From contig JAZLGR010000025.1 in NCBI GenBank assembly GCA_045616445.1, forward strand, positions 1 to 41,013: a DNA stretch of 41,013 nucleotides, written 5' to 3'. Origin of the DNA: Fimousia sp045616445. GTDB lineage: Bacteria; Bacillota; Clostridia; Lachnospirales; Lachnospiraceae. Below the pieces are notes generated by a model. It ran no database searches and had not been told where the DNA came from. It was given only the letters and a program-made list of their open reading frames with translations. This document shows, one piece after another, positions 23,147 to 32,188 of this stretch. Both the position numbers and the translations under genes were made by a program. Position 1 is the first letter of the stretch. Every line of letters starts with the position of its first letter.

Positions 23147-24586
23147 ATGAGTATTTTATCCATTTTGACACAAATCAGAGAGTTTATGATGATCGCTGCA
23201 CCGGCATCTGCAGCAGTCACTCTGATCTGCACGATTATACATAAATTTATACGAAAAAAAGAGATGCCGCTGTGGAAAATATTAACGGGATTTCTGCTGG
23301 TCATGACAGTGCTGTTCATTGGCTACCTGACCTTCTTTACCAGAACGGAAGCCTATGGTCAGTATGACCTCCACCCATTCCGTTCCTATAGAGAAGCATG
23401 GAATTCCTTCTCCATTCGGAACTGGCAGCTGGTAATCTTCAATATTCTGGTATTTTCGCCACTGGGCTTCCTGCTTCCGGTAACATTTGACGGAATGAGG
23501 AAGGGATATCGGACGACGATTCTTGGATGCCTCTTCTCCGTGGGAATCGAGGCAGGACAGTATGCGACAAAGCTTGGCCTGTGTGAGCTTGACGACCTGA
23601 TTAACAATACCATGGGCGTCATCCTGGGCTACTGTGTGTTCCGCATCTTATTCACATTTTTTGATGATAAGCGCTTTAAACTGATCAAATTCCTGCTGGC
23701 ACTTATACCGATTGGTATCATCGTGGGTGGATTTGGCTTTATCTATTATACCTATGAGACACAGCCATTTGGCAACCTTCCAATTCAGTACACCTATCAG
23801 GTGAATACCTTACATACCGATTACCGGGTGGCTGATGACGTGACATTCGATGTGGAGAGCAAGGAGGGCAATGTCTACATTCCAAAGGCATTTAATTCCG
23901 GACAGGCAAGATCCTTCGGGGTCAACCAGTTAAACCGTATGAATATTGCTGGCAAGGATCATGTAACAGTGGCGGAACCATATGTATTCGTACGACGTGG
24001 CAATTATGAAGTGACCGTGAATATGTATGACCGATGCTATACCTTCCGCTGTGTGGATCCGGAACATGTGACAAACCATGAAAATGGCAAGGGAGACATG
24101 GGTATTGCCAATGTCAAGAGTAAGCTCACTGATTATGAAATTGAGATTCCGAAGAAGGCAGTACTTACTAAACCGGAGGAGGGAGAGTACCTCTGGACCA
24201 TTGAACGAACTGAAGAAACGACCGAAGGTCTTTCCGGATATATGAAGTGCCTCACAACGGTAACGGGAGAAATCTACGAGATTGATTACCGCATGATGGC
24301 ATTTGACCGAAGTGTACCTGTGAAGATGATCTCTGAACAGGATGCGGCAAATCTGTTAAGGAACGGATATTTTTATTGGGATACCCATGAGGTGGATATC
24401 CTCACGCTGAAGGTGACAGGGGTTGAACTGACTTATTCCCAGGACAGCAAGGGATATTATCAGCCGGTCTATCTGTTCCACTGTGTGATCAATGGGGAAA
24501 ACCGTGACTTGGTAATCCCGGCATGTCCGCAGAAGGATCTGACACGCGTTGCAATAGATCAAGTAAAGGAGATGTTACATCGATGA
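23147..24586 (+). CDS. VanZ-domain membrane protein with large extracytoplasmic domain
   Basis: The N-terminal 175 residues form a VanZ-type domain: membrane helices at about 13-34, 44-65, 92-112, 123-140 and 153-172, with the family segments F-N-I-L-V-F-S-P-L-G-F and S-V-G-I-E-A-G-Q plus D-D-L-I-N-N-T-M-G. A further helix (about 180-202) is followed by some 275 hydrophilic residues (205-479) predicted to lie outside the membrane. I do not recognise that domain. VanZ of Tn1546 gives low-level teicoplanin resistance by an unknown mechanism; most VanZ proteins have unknown roles. Stand-alone VanZ is about 160 residues, so this is a fusion. Its TGA overlaps the tatD start (ATGA). Confidence 0.82.
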   Translation: MSILSILTQIREFMMIAAPASAAVTLICTIIHKFIRKKEMPLWKILTGFLLVMTVLFIGYLTFFTRTEAYGQYDLHPFRSYREAWNSFSIRNWQLVIFNILVFSPLGFLLPVTFDGMRKGYRTTILGCLFSVGIEAGQYATKLGLCELDDLINNTMGVILGYCVFRILFTFFDDKRFKLIKFLLALIPIGIIVGGFGFIYYTYETQPFGNLPIQYTYQVNTLHTDYRVADDVTFDVESKEGNVYIPKAFNSGQARSFGVNQLNRMNIAGKDHVTVAEPYVFVRRGNYEVTVNMYDRCYTFRCVDPEHVTNHENGKGDMGIANVKSKLTDYEIEIPKKAVLTKPEEGEYLWTIERTEETTEGLSGYMKCLTTVTGEIYEIDYRMMAFDRSVPVKMISEQDAANLLRNGYFYWDTHEVDILTLKVTGVELTYSQDSKGYYQPVYLFHCVINGENRDLVIPACPQKDLTRVAIDQVKEMLHR

Positions 24587-25353
24587 TTTTTGATACACAT
24601 GCCCATTATGATGACAGGGCGTTTGACGAAGACAGAGAGAGTTTGTTGGACTCCATGAATGAGAATGGAATTGGAAGAATCGTCAATATTTCTTCCGATT
24701 TAGCAAGTATTGGCAAAACTGTGAATCTGACAAAACAGTATGATTTTATCTATGGCGCCGTGGGCATCCATCCAAGCGACTGCGGAGAACTTACAAAAAA
24801 TCAGATCGACTATATCCGAACCATGAGCAGAGAAGATAAGATTCTTGCCATCGGCGAGATTGGTCTTGATTACTACTGGGATAACGTGCCAAGGGACGTA
24901 CAGAAATGGTGGTTTGAGGCCCAGATGGAGGTAGCAAGGGAAGAGAAGCTTCCAGTTGTCATCCACAGCCGTGATGCAGCCAAGGATACGGTGGATATGA
25001 TGCAGGCGCTGTGTGCTTCAGAAATCGGCGGTGTGGTTCACTGTTATTCCTATTCTGTAGAGCTGGCAAAGACATTTCTCGATATGGGATTTTATATCGG
25101 GATCGGCGGCGTGGTAACCTTCAAAAACTCCAAAAAGCTGAAGGAAGTGGCAAAATATGTGCCCCTTGACCGCATCGTATTAGAAACCGACTGCCCATAC
25201 TTATCACCAGTGCCATTCCGTGGCAAGAGAAACTCCAGTCAGAACCTGCCATACGTGGTGACAGAAATCGCCTCCTTAAAGGGCATCTCTGAAGAGGAAC
25301 TGGTGAAAGCAACCTACGAAAACGCATGTAGATTATATAGAATGGAACAATAA
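24583..25353 (+). CDS. tatD: TatD-family metal-dependent DNase
   Basis: TatD proteins are metal-dependent hydrolases with 3'-5' nuclease activity in DNA repair and RNA quality control. The 256-residue chain shows the metal ligands in order: D-T-H6-A-H8 near the start, the glutamate of G-E-I-G-L-D-Y, histidines in V-I-H-S-R-D and V-V-H-C-Y-S, and the aspartate of E-T-D-C-P-Y. The start at 24583 is chosen because the family begins M-I-F-D-T-H-A-H and because it overlaps the preceding stop as ATGA; GGAG lies upstream. An earlier in-frame start at 24523 would add 20 unrelated residues. It overlaps rsmA by one base; tatD-rsmA adjacency is common in Firmicutes. Confidence 0.93.
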   Translation: MIFDTHAHYDDRAFDEDRESLLDSMNENGIGRIVNISSDLASIGKTVNLTKQYDFIYGAVGIHPSDCGELTKNQIDYIRTMSREDKILAIGEIGLDYYWDNVPRDVQKWWFEAQMEVAREEKLPVVIHSRDAAKDTVDMMQALCASEIGGVVHCYSYSVELAKTFLDMGFYIGIGGVVTFKNSKKLKEVAKYVPLDRIVLETDCPYLSPVPFRGKRNSSQNLPYVVTEIASLKGISEEELVKATYENACRLYRMEQ

Positions 25354-26219
25354 TGATGAATGAAAAATTAAGCAATCCTCAGAAAACCATTGAGGTAATT
25401 CAGAAATATGATTTCGCATTTCAGAAGAAATTCGGACAGAACTTCTTAATCGATGCCCATGTTCTCGACAAGATCATTGAGGCAGCAGATGTGGGTCCGG
25501 ATGATTTTGTCATCGAGATCGGCCCTGGAATCGGAACCCTCACCCAGTATCTGGCAGAGAATGCCCGCGAGGTGGCTGCCATCGAGATCGATACCAACTT
25601 AATTCCGATCCTTCAGGACACGTTATCCGCCTATGACAACATCACCATCATCAATGAAGATGTGCTGAAGGTGGATATCGCAGCTCTTGCCCAGGAAAAG
25701 AACGGAGGCAAGCCGGTGAAAGTTGTGGCGAACCTTCCATATTATATTACAACACCGATCATCATGGGTTTATTCGAAGCACATGTGCCGGTGGAGAGCA
25801 TCACCGTTATGGTGCAGAAGGAAGTGGCAGACCGCATGCAGGTTGGCCCTGGCACCAAGGATTACGGCGCACTGTCCTTAGCCGTTCAGTATTATGCCGA
25901 ACCTTACATCGTGGCAAATGTACCGCCCAACTGTTTCATGCCTCGGCCAAAAGTTGGTTCTGCAGTCATTCGCCTGACCAAGCATAAAGAAATGCCTGTC
26001 ACCGTAAAGGATGAAAAATTCATGTTCAAGGTGATCCGCGCGGCATTTAACCAGAGACGTAAGACCCTTCAGAACGGATTGAACAACAGCCAGGAACTGA
26101 ATGTGAATAAGGCAGATGTGGTTGCAGCCCTTGAACAGATGGGAGTATCTCCAACCATTCGAGGAGAGAAGCTTACCTTAGCCCAGTTTGCAACCTTAAG
26201 TGATTTGCTGATGCCATAA
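25353..26219 (+). CDS. rsmA: 16S rRNA (adenine1518/1519-N6)-dimethyltransferase
   Basis: RsmA (KsgA) dimethylates two adjacent adenines in helix 45 of 16S rRNA during late 30S assembly; loss gives kasugamycin resistance. The 288-residue protein carries F-G-Q-N-F-L near the start, the SAM motif E-I-G-P-G-I-G-T-L (55-63), the acidic E-I-D of motif II (78-80), and the catalytic N-L-P-Y (127-130). The C-terminal helical domain is complete. Two adjacent ATGs (25353, 25356) are possible starts; the first overlaps the tatD stop (TAATG). Translation is probably coupled. Confidence 0.95.
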   Translation: MMNEKLSNPQKTIEVIQKYDFAFQKKFGQNFLIDAHVLDKIIEAADVGPDDFVIEIGPGIGTLTQYLAENAREVAAIEIDTNLIPILQDTLSAYDNITIINEDVLKVDIAALAQEKNGGKPVKVVANLPYYITTPIIMGLFEAHVPVESITVMVQKEVADRMQVGPGTKDYGALSLAVQYYAEPYIVANVPPNCFMPRPKVGSAVIRLTKHKEMPVTVKDEKFMFKVIRAAFNQRRKTLQNGLNNSQELNVNKADVVAALEQMGVSPTIRGEKLTLAQFATLSDLLMP

Positions 26220-26237
26220 AGGATATGGAGGAACGAC

Positions 26238-27107
26238 ATGAATATTTTGATCATACTAATAATTGTGTGTATTGTTCTCACAATTTTATATATTCTTGCA
26301 ATTAAACCGAATACAACCCGCCGCGATTTGTTAGAGCCGGTGGAGGTCAATCCGGTTGCACATAGAGGTATATTTAACAACAAGGGAGACGCACCGGAGA
26401 ACTCTCTCCTTGCTTATCAGCGTGCAGTGGAGTACGGCGTCCCATTCGAATGTGATGTGCATCTGACCAAAGACGGCAAGCTTGCCATGCTCCATGACCC
26501 AAACCTAAAGCGCATGTGTGGCGTGGATGTACCGATGAATCAGCTTACTTATGATGAAATCAAGCAGTATCCGCTGAAGGAATCCGATCAGGTCATCCCA
26601 CTCCTTGACGATGTACTGGAGATGGTTCACGGACAGGTGCCAATCGTCCTTGAGATTAAGCCACACGGCAATTATAAGGAAACAGTGGTGAAGGTGGCAG
26701 AACGCATGGATCAGTACGAAGGCTTCTGGGTATTAGAAACCTTCCACCCATGGATCCTACGCTGGTTCCGCATCAACCGTCCACAGATTCTTCGAGGACA
26801 GCTGGCAACGGATATGTTCCGTAACCACCTTGGCAAGAATCTCATTGAGAAGATCGTTGTCACAACTTTAGTGACCAACTTTTTAACCAAACCAGACTTT
26901 ATTTCATATAACTATAAATATAGAAGAAACATCTTCTACCGCGTATTCCGCAAGCTGTACCGCTGTGGAAATGCAGGCTGGACCTTCCGAAGCAGAAAGG
27001 AAGTCCGCAAATACGGCAAACGATTTGATACCATCATCTTTGACCGTTTTATCCCAAAAGAATTAGAGGCGAGAAGAGCAAATGTGGAGCACACTGGGGA
27101 TCGATAA
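26238..27107 (+). CDS. Membrane-anchored glycerophosphodiester phosphodiesterase
   Basis: GDPD enzymes cleave glycerophosphodiesters to glycerol 3-phosphate and an alcohol. A single N-terminal membrane helix (about 3-22) anchors the enzyme, and the catalytic domain follows. Visible active-site residues are H42-R-G, E54-N (A-P-E-N), E71-x-D73 (E-C-D-V), and H86-D (M-L-H-D-P). A later E-I-K-P pair completes the metal site. The 289-residue size fits single-domain GDPDs. Orientation of the catalytic domain is uncertain because both the tail before and the stretch after the helix are short and basic (T-T-R-R). GGAGGA precedes the ATG. Its last 26 bases overlap the next gene. Confidence 0.88.
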   Translation: MNILIILIIVCIVLTILYILAIKPNTTRRDLLEPVEVNPVAHRGIFNNKGDAPENSLLAYQRAVEYGVPFECDVHLTKDGKLAMLHDPNLKRMCGVDVPMNQLTYDEIKQYPLKESDQVIPLLDDVLEMVHGQVPIVLEIKPHGNYKETVVKVAERMDQYEGFWVLETFHPWILRWFRINRPQILRGQLATDMFRNHLGKNLIEKIVVTTLVTNFLTKPDFISYNYKYRRNIFYRVFRKLYRCGNAGWTFRSRKEVRKYGKRFDTIIFDRFIPKELEARRANVEHTGDR

Positions 27108-30100
27108 GACAACTGACGAAGCAGCCATCAAGACTGCATACCATGAAAAGTTAATATATGCCAATCCGGAGGAACACCCGGAGGAGTTTAAACAGCTTCG
27201 AACTGCTTATGAGGAAGCCTGCGCCTGGGCACAGAAGGCCAAGAAGGAGAAGGGCCCCTTAGAGCAGTGGGTGTATGACATGGAAGAGCTCTATGACAAC
27301 TTCTATTATCGTATCGATGAGGATGAGTGGGACGAAATATTCGACAATGAGGTCTGCACCGATCTGGATACGGAAGAGGATGCCAGAGAGGCTATGGTCA
27401 CATTCCTCATGAACCACTATCTGGTGCCACGATTCGTGTGGAAACGCATGTGGGATACCTTTGATTTTGATGAAAACAGGGAGCATATTGCAGAGAAGAT
27501 CTCCCCTGATTTTGTAACCTATATCGAACACCGCGCCACCCATGACGACTATTTTGATTTTGACCTTTTTGAGGGACCAGTGAACGCGGATTATGATGCA
27601 TTTATCCGGGATGCAACCATGTTGAAGCTTCATATTGAAGAAGGAGACATAGAGAAGGCAGTATCCTGCGCAGAACGGGTAAGAGAAAGCGAGATTACTC
27701 ATCCATATGCCAAGCTCGAGCTTGCCAGACTCTCCCATGTCCAGGGGGGAGATGACTGGAAAGAGCTGATTGCAGAGCTTGAGGATGAATTATATGACAA
27801 TGCATACCTCTCCGATTTCATTGGAGAGATGAAGATGGAAGAAGGCGACTTTTTGGGTGCCCTTCCATATCTGAAAACTGCCTTTGAGGCAGGAACCGAC
27901 TATATTCCGATCGCAAGACATTATGTGAAGACACTTTATGAGACGGGCAACTATGAAGAAGGCAAATCCATCTGCCTGGATATGTTGGAAGAGAAGGTTC
28001 CAGACGATTACATTTGCGACGTGTTGATGGAAATCAATGAGGAACTCATTAAGCTCTGGATTGATAAACCGGAGAAAAAGATGGATATGTGCTGGTGTTA
28101 TTATCAGAACCAGCGCTTTGAAGACTGCCGTGCCCTGCTTCGCACCATGAAACCGGAGGGAGAATGGGAGTTTGACTACTACAACATTCTGGCCCGTGTC
28201 CTTTTGGAGACGAAGGAATATGAACTCGGTTATGAAATGACCAAAATCTGGATTCGAAATATCGAACAGTTAAAGGGTGATGAGAAGGATTATAGCCGAA
28301 AGAGCCGACGCTACGGCTACGCCCATTTTATCGCATCCATGTTCTGCTTAGAGCTTGATCTGGAGGAGAAATGTGATGAATATTTAAATCGTGCCATTGA
28401 GCTTGATCATGAACAGATGGATCTCTTCATGTACCGTGAGCGACGAATGGACACATTTTTGGAAAAACACCGCTATGAAGACTGTATCCGCGAGGCCAAT
28501 CTGTGTCTGGAAATCAGTGAATTCTTCTTCCCGGCCTATGTATACCGACAGGAAGCCAACTACGGTCTCTACCGTGTACAGCAGGTCATCGACGACTTCC
28601 ATCGCTGCCGGGAGCTGGCGCCAAATCAGGGCAAGCCTTATGTAACACTGGTTCGCCTGATGATGGAACTCAATGCGGTCAATGAACTGGAACAGATTTT
28701 CCTTATGGCTGAGGAGAATGGGGTGGATGATCCGGAACTGGATTTTTATGCCCTGGATTATCAGCGACATAAGGTGAAGAATCCGCAGGAGCTGAAAATT
28801 CTGGCAGAAGAGATGGAAGAACTCCTTCACAAGCTTCCGGAGAAGAAGGCGGAGATTGATTACCGTCTGGCCCTTGTCTATGACAGTCTCCGACAGTTTG
28901 ATAAGGAAGAGAATCTCATCACAAATACTAAAAAGTCCTTACACTATGCCAAAGAGGCGGTGAAGCTGGACAACCGTGTGCCACAGCATCACTGGCTACT
29001 GGCAGATATATATCAGGGACAGGGAGAATATGAGAAGGCTATTCATTGTTATGAACGTGTGGTGGAGCTTGATTCAACCATGGCAGATGCCTATATTGAT
29101 ATGGGCAATGCTTATTTGAAATTAGAGGAAACCATGAAGGCCATCGATGTCTATGAGCGGGCAGTAGTATTAGCCCCTGGTCATGAGTTTATCCATAACA
29201 CCCTGATGAACCAGTATTTGAACCTCTTCTCCAAGACAAGGGAAGAAGAATACTATGAAAAGGCAGTCAGACATGCTGACAAACAGCTTGAGAACTGCAA
29301 GAATGCCTATTATTTACGAGAACGTGCCTACGTGTTCATTGAAAATGGGGAATACGACCGTGCCCTGCCGGATATGATCGAGTCCTATCAGTTAGAACCG
29401 GAGGATCTCTATGCCTTAAGCAGTATGGGATACATCCACCGCCTGCTTGGAAACTATAAGGAGGCCATCCGCTACTATAAGCTGGCAGAGCCCCACGCAG
29501 AGACTGAGCAGCAGAAATACGGCATGTACCACTGGTGGGCACCAATTTATACAAGAAACCGTGAGTATGGCAAGGCCAACGAATGCCTGAAGAAATGTCT
29601 GAAGATCGATCCTGATGCTGCAGACATTTATGAAGAGATGGGCGAAAATTATATGAGGATGGAGCAGTATGAAAAGGCCATCCGCTGCTATGAGAAAGCC
29701 ATCGAATTAGATCATCACGCAAAACCATTTGTCATGATGGACCTGGCCAGAGCCTACCATTACAATAAAAACCCGATCAAATGTCGTCGCACCTTAAAGC
29801 AGGTGGAACTTCAGTACGGCGAGGATGCCAAAATCCTGTCCAAGATTGGAGAATTCTATCTGGAGGAGAAGGATGATCCGAAAAAAGCCTACCGATACTA
29901 CTACCATGCCTGCGATGAGACGGTGGCAGAACCATACATCCGCCTGGTGGAGGTCTATGCAAAGCTTGGCAAGCAGCCAGACGCCGTGAAGATGTGCCGT
30001 CTCGCCGAGAAGGTCATCGCCCGACTTTACGGCTCCATCGATGGCTACGTGCGCAAAAAAGAAAGACAGAAATATGTCTATTATAACCTGGCGCTGATGT

Positions 30101-30351
30101 ATTATTATGGCGGCAACCGGGAGCATTTCTTCTATTATATAGAGGAGATGCGCAAGTTTTCCATGTGTTACTTCTGTACCCATGGATTCTGCTATGAAGA
30201 GAAGCTGTTGGAAATCATGGTCGCAGCGGACGAAGGCAGATATCAGGATGGAGAAGCCCTTCTGAAGGAGATTTTCCAGGAGGATTCATCCATTGGACAG
30301 GCGATTTGCCTGAAAAACAGGATAGAAAAGGAAAAAAGTAAAAATTCATGA
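27082..30351 (+). CDS. J-domain-like/TPR repeat protein, probable HscC co-chaperone
   Basis: This large cytoplasmic protein of 1089 residues opens with a J-domain-like segment (1-50: W-S-T-L-G-I, then A-A-I-K-T-A-Y-H-E-K-L, then E-F-K-Q-L-R-T-A-Y-E-E-A). The HPD tripeptide that activates Hsp70 ATPase is replaced by N28-P29-E30. The rest is helical repeats, with clear TPR units at about 640-715 (e.g. Y-E-K-A-I-H-C-Y-E-R-V-V-E-L-D), 770-840 and 860-920 (Y-E-K-A-I-R-C-Y-E-K-A-I-E-L-D), and more diverged ones before. It overlaps hscC by four bases, so the pair is translationally coupled and probably acts together. The start at 27082 lies inside the GDPD gene and is required to encode the J-like segment. 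Client proteins are unknown. Confidence 0.83.
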   Translation: MWSTLGIDKTTDEAAIKTAYHEKLIYANPEEHPEEFKQLRTAYEEACAWAQKAKKEKGPLEQWVYDMEELYDNFYYRIDEDEWDEIFDNEVCTDLDTEEDAREAMVTFLMNHYLVPRFVWKRMWDTFDFDENREHIAEKISPDFVTYIEHRATHDDYFDFDLFEGPVNADYDAFIRDATMLKLHIEEGDIEKAVSCAERVRESEITHPYAKLELARLSHVQGGDDWKELIAELEDELYDNAYLSDFIGEMKMEEGDFLGALPYLKTAFEAGTDYIPIARHYVKTLYETGNYEEGKSICLDMLEEKVPDDYICDVLMEINEELIKLWIDKPEKKMDMCWCYYQNQRFEDCRALLRTMKPEGEWEFDYYNILARVLLETKEYELGYEMTKIWIRNIEQLKGDEKDYSRKSRRYGYAHFIASMFCLELDLEEKCDEYLNRAIELDHEQMDLFMYRERRMDTFLEKHRYEDCIREANLCLEISEFFFPAYVYRQEANYGLYRVQQVIDDFHRCRELAPNQGKPYVTLVRLMMELNAVNELEQIFLMAEENGVDDPELDFYALDYQRHKVKNPQELKILAEEMEELLHKLPEKKAEIDYRLALVYDSLRQFDKEENLITNTKKSLHYAKEAVKLDNRVPQHHWLLADIYQGQGEYEKAIHCYERVVELDSTMADAYIDMGNAYLKLEETMKAIDVYERAVVLAPGHEFIHNTLMNQYLNLFSKTREEEYYEKAVRHADKQLENCKNAYYLRERAYVFIENGEYDRALPDMIESYQLEPEDLYALSSMGYIHRLLGNYKEAIRYYKLAEPHAETEQQKYGMYHWWAPIYTRNREYGKANECLKKCLKIDPDAADIYEEMGENYMRMEQYEKAIRCYEKAIELDHHAKPFVMMDLARAYHYNKNPIKCRRTLKQVELQYGEDAKILSKIGEFYLEEKDDPKKAYRYYYHACDETVAEPYIRLVEVYAKLGKQPDAVKMCRLAEKVIARLYGSIDGYVRKKERQKYVYYNLALMYYYGGNREHFFYYIEEMRKFSMCYFCTHGFCYEEKLLEIMVAADEGRYQDGEALLKEIFQEDSSIGQAICLKNRIEKEKSKNS

Positions 30352-32039
30352 TTATAGGAATAGATTTAGGAACAACCAATTCTCTGGCGGCATATTTTAC
30401 CGATGAGGGACCAAAGATCATCCCAAACCGTCTTGGAAAGAATATGACTCCATCGGTGGTTTCCATCGATGAGAATGAGCAGATCTACGTGGGGGATACG
30501 GCGAAGGAACGCCAGATTCTCTACCCGGAAAGCTCCGCCAGCGTATTCAAACGAAATATTGGAAGTAATAAGGAGTATACACTGGGAACAAAGAAATTCA
30601 CAGCAGAAGAACTGTCCTCCTTTGTCCTTCGCAGCCTGAAGGAGGATGCAGAAAGCTACCTTGGCGAGGAAGTGACAGAGGCAGTCATCAGTGTGCCGGC
30701 CTACTTCAATGAGGCGAGAAGAAAAGCGACAAAGCGTGCCGGGGAGCTGGCAGGGCTTAAGGTAGAGCGTATCATCAGCGAACCGACGGCAGCAGCCATC
30801 GCCTTCGGCCTCTACCAGAAGAACAAGAATACCAAATTTCTCGTCTTTGACCTGGGAGGCGGAACCTTCGATGTCTCCATTCTGGAGCTTTTTCACAATA
30901 TTTTGGAAGTGCGCGCCGTTGCAGGCGACAATTACCTGGGCGGGGAAGATTTTACCCGCATATTAGAAGAGTTATTTATCAAAGATACCGGACTTGTGGA
31001 GGAGGACTTAGATGGCAGAGCTCGCTCCATGATCCGCAAACAGGCAGAACAGTGCAAGCTTGCATTCGCCACAGAGAATGGCTATACCATGAAGGTTACC
31101 ATTGACGGCGAAGTATATTCTGCCCCAATGACCATTGGAAGATTCGAAAAACGATGCGAACCCCTTCTTGCACGCATCAAAAAGCCAGTGAAGAAATCTC
31201 TGGCCGATGCCAAGATCAAGGTTTCCGATATCGACGAGGTGGTATTGGTTGGCGGCGGTACCAGACTTCGACTGATCCGCAAATATGTGGCGAAGCTATT
31301 CAAGAAGATGCCGAACACCTCCGTCCATCCGGATGAAGCAGTGGCCCTTGGTGCAGCAATCCAGGCTGCCATGAAGGAACGAAAGGAAGCAATCCGTGAA
31401 GTCATCCTGACGGATGTATGTCCATTTACCCTCGGAACAGAGGTTGCCATCTCCCGTGGGGAGGACAAATACGAAGCCGGACATTTTGCACCGATCATTG
31501 AGCGTAATACCACGATCCCGGCAAGCAGAACGGAGACATTCCATACGATCCGCGATCACCAGACCCGCTTAGAAATCCACGTGCTCCAGGGAGAAAGCAG
31601 ATTCGCAGACAATAATGTGTCTCTGGGAACCTTAGAGATCGAAGTGCCAGACAACTTAGCAGGCGCTGAGAGCGTGGATGTGACCTACACCTACGATGTG
31701 AATTCCCTGTTGGAGGTTGAGGTAAAGGTTGTTTCCACCGGGGAAATGAAGCGCATGATCATCAAGAATCAGGAGCTTGACATGACCGACGAGGAAATCG
31801 AAGCCCGCATGAAAGAGCTGGCTTATTTAAAGATCCACCCAAGAGATCAGGAAGAGAACAAGCTTCTCCTGCTCCGTGGCGAGCGTATGTATGAGGAAAA
31901 TACCGGCGAGGTACGACTTCAGATCGAATATGAGCTCCGCGAGTTTGAGAGAGTGTTAAATATAAGAGATGAGATCGCCATCGCAGATGCCAGAAAGACA
32001 TTGCGAGAGGTTTTAGATGAGCTGGATGATGTGTGGTAG
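30348..32039 (+). CDS. hscC: Hsp70-family chaperone HscC
   Basis: This is an Hsp70 of 563 residues, shorter than DnaK (about 610-640) and matching the HscC subfamily. The nucleotide-binding domain is complete: phosphate loop 1 D-L-G-T-T-N-S (6-12), V-P-A-Y-F-N-E (116-122), phosphate loop 2 D-L-G-G-G-T-F-D (168-175) and the adenosine motif V-L-V-G-G-G-T-R (about 298-305). The substrate-binding domain begins near V-C-P-F-T-L-G, and the lid is shortened (about 455-563). E. coli HscC works with the J proteins DjlB/DjlC rather than DnaJ, with no GrpE need reported; here the J-like/TPR gene is directly upstream and overlaps it (ATGA). It is not the main dnaK, since no grpE or dnaJ is present. Confidence 0.9.
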   Translation: MIIGIDLGTTNSLAAYFTDEGPKIIPNRLGKNMTPSVVSIDENEQIYVGDTAKERQILYPESSASVFKRNIGSNKEYTLGTKKFTAEELSSFVLRSLKEDAESYLGEEVTEAVISVPAYFNEARRKATKRAGELAGLKVERIISEPTAAAIAFGLYQKNKNTKFLVFDLGGGTFDVSILELFHNILEVRAVAGDNYLGGEDFTRILEELFIKDTGLVEEDLDGRARSMIRKQAEQCKLAFATENGYTMKVTIDGEVYSAPMTIGRFEKRCEPLLARIKKPVKKSLADAKIKVSDIDEVVLVGGGTRLRLIRKYVAKLFKKMPNTSVHPDEAVALGAAIQAAMKERKEAIREVILTDVCPFTLGTEVAISRGEDKYEAGHFAPIIERNTTIPASRTETFHTIRDHQTRLEIHVLQGESRFADNNVSLGTLEIEVPDNLAGAESVDVTYTYDVNSLLEVEVKVVSTGEMKRMIIKNQELDMTDEEIEARMKELAYLKIHPRDQEENKLLLLRGERMYEENTGEVRLQIEYELREFERVLNIRDEIAIADARKTLREVLDELDDVW

Positions 32040-32086
32040 AGGGAAGTTTGAAGTAAAAGGTGTGATGACTGGATGTTAGAATAGCA

Positions 32087-32126
32087 ATGTTATTAAAAAG
32101 TCATAGAAATGTCATAGCTATTCAAA
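32087..32126 (+). promoter_or_regulatory. Array of 11-bp direct repeats resembling a Pho box
   Basis: Four heptamers recur at exact 11-base intervals: ATGTTAT (32087), AAGTCAT (32098), ATGTCAT (32109) and a weaker ATTCAAA (32120), with AT-rich tetramers between the first three. The array ends 11 bases before a perfect -10 box and replaces the -35 region. This is the geometry and nearly the sequence of the E. coli PhoB box (CTGTCAT repeats at 11 bp), and of OmpR-family activator sites in general. Confidence 0.55.
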
Positions 32127-32136
32127 GGCGGCTACT

Positions 32137-32143
32137 GTATAAT
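32137..32143 (+). promoter_or_regulatory. -10 box of the secreted-protein gene
   Basis: TATAAT at 32138-32143 has no recognisable -35 hexamer at 16-18 bases (TAGCTA at 17), as expected for an activator-dependent promoter using the direct-repeat array upstream. Confidence 0.6.
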
Positions 32144-32188
32144 AGAAGTATCAGACAAGGTGAAAATACCATATAAGGAGGAATGAAG

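Noticed and set aside
27082..27107. Choosing a later start for the TPR protein to avoid overlap with the GDPD gene
   Set aside because: The J-like segment begins exactly at this ATG, and dropping it would remove a conserved-looking helix; overlaps are the rule in this chain.
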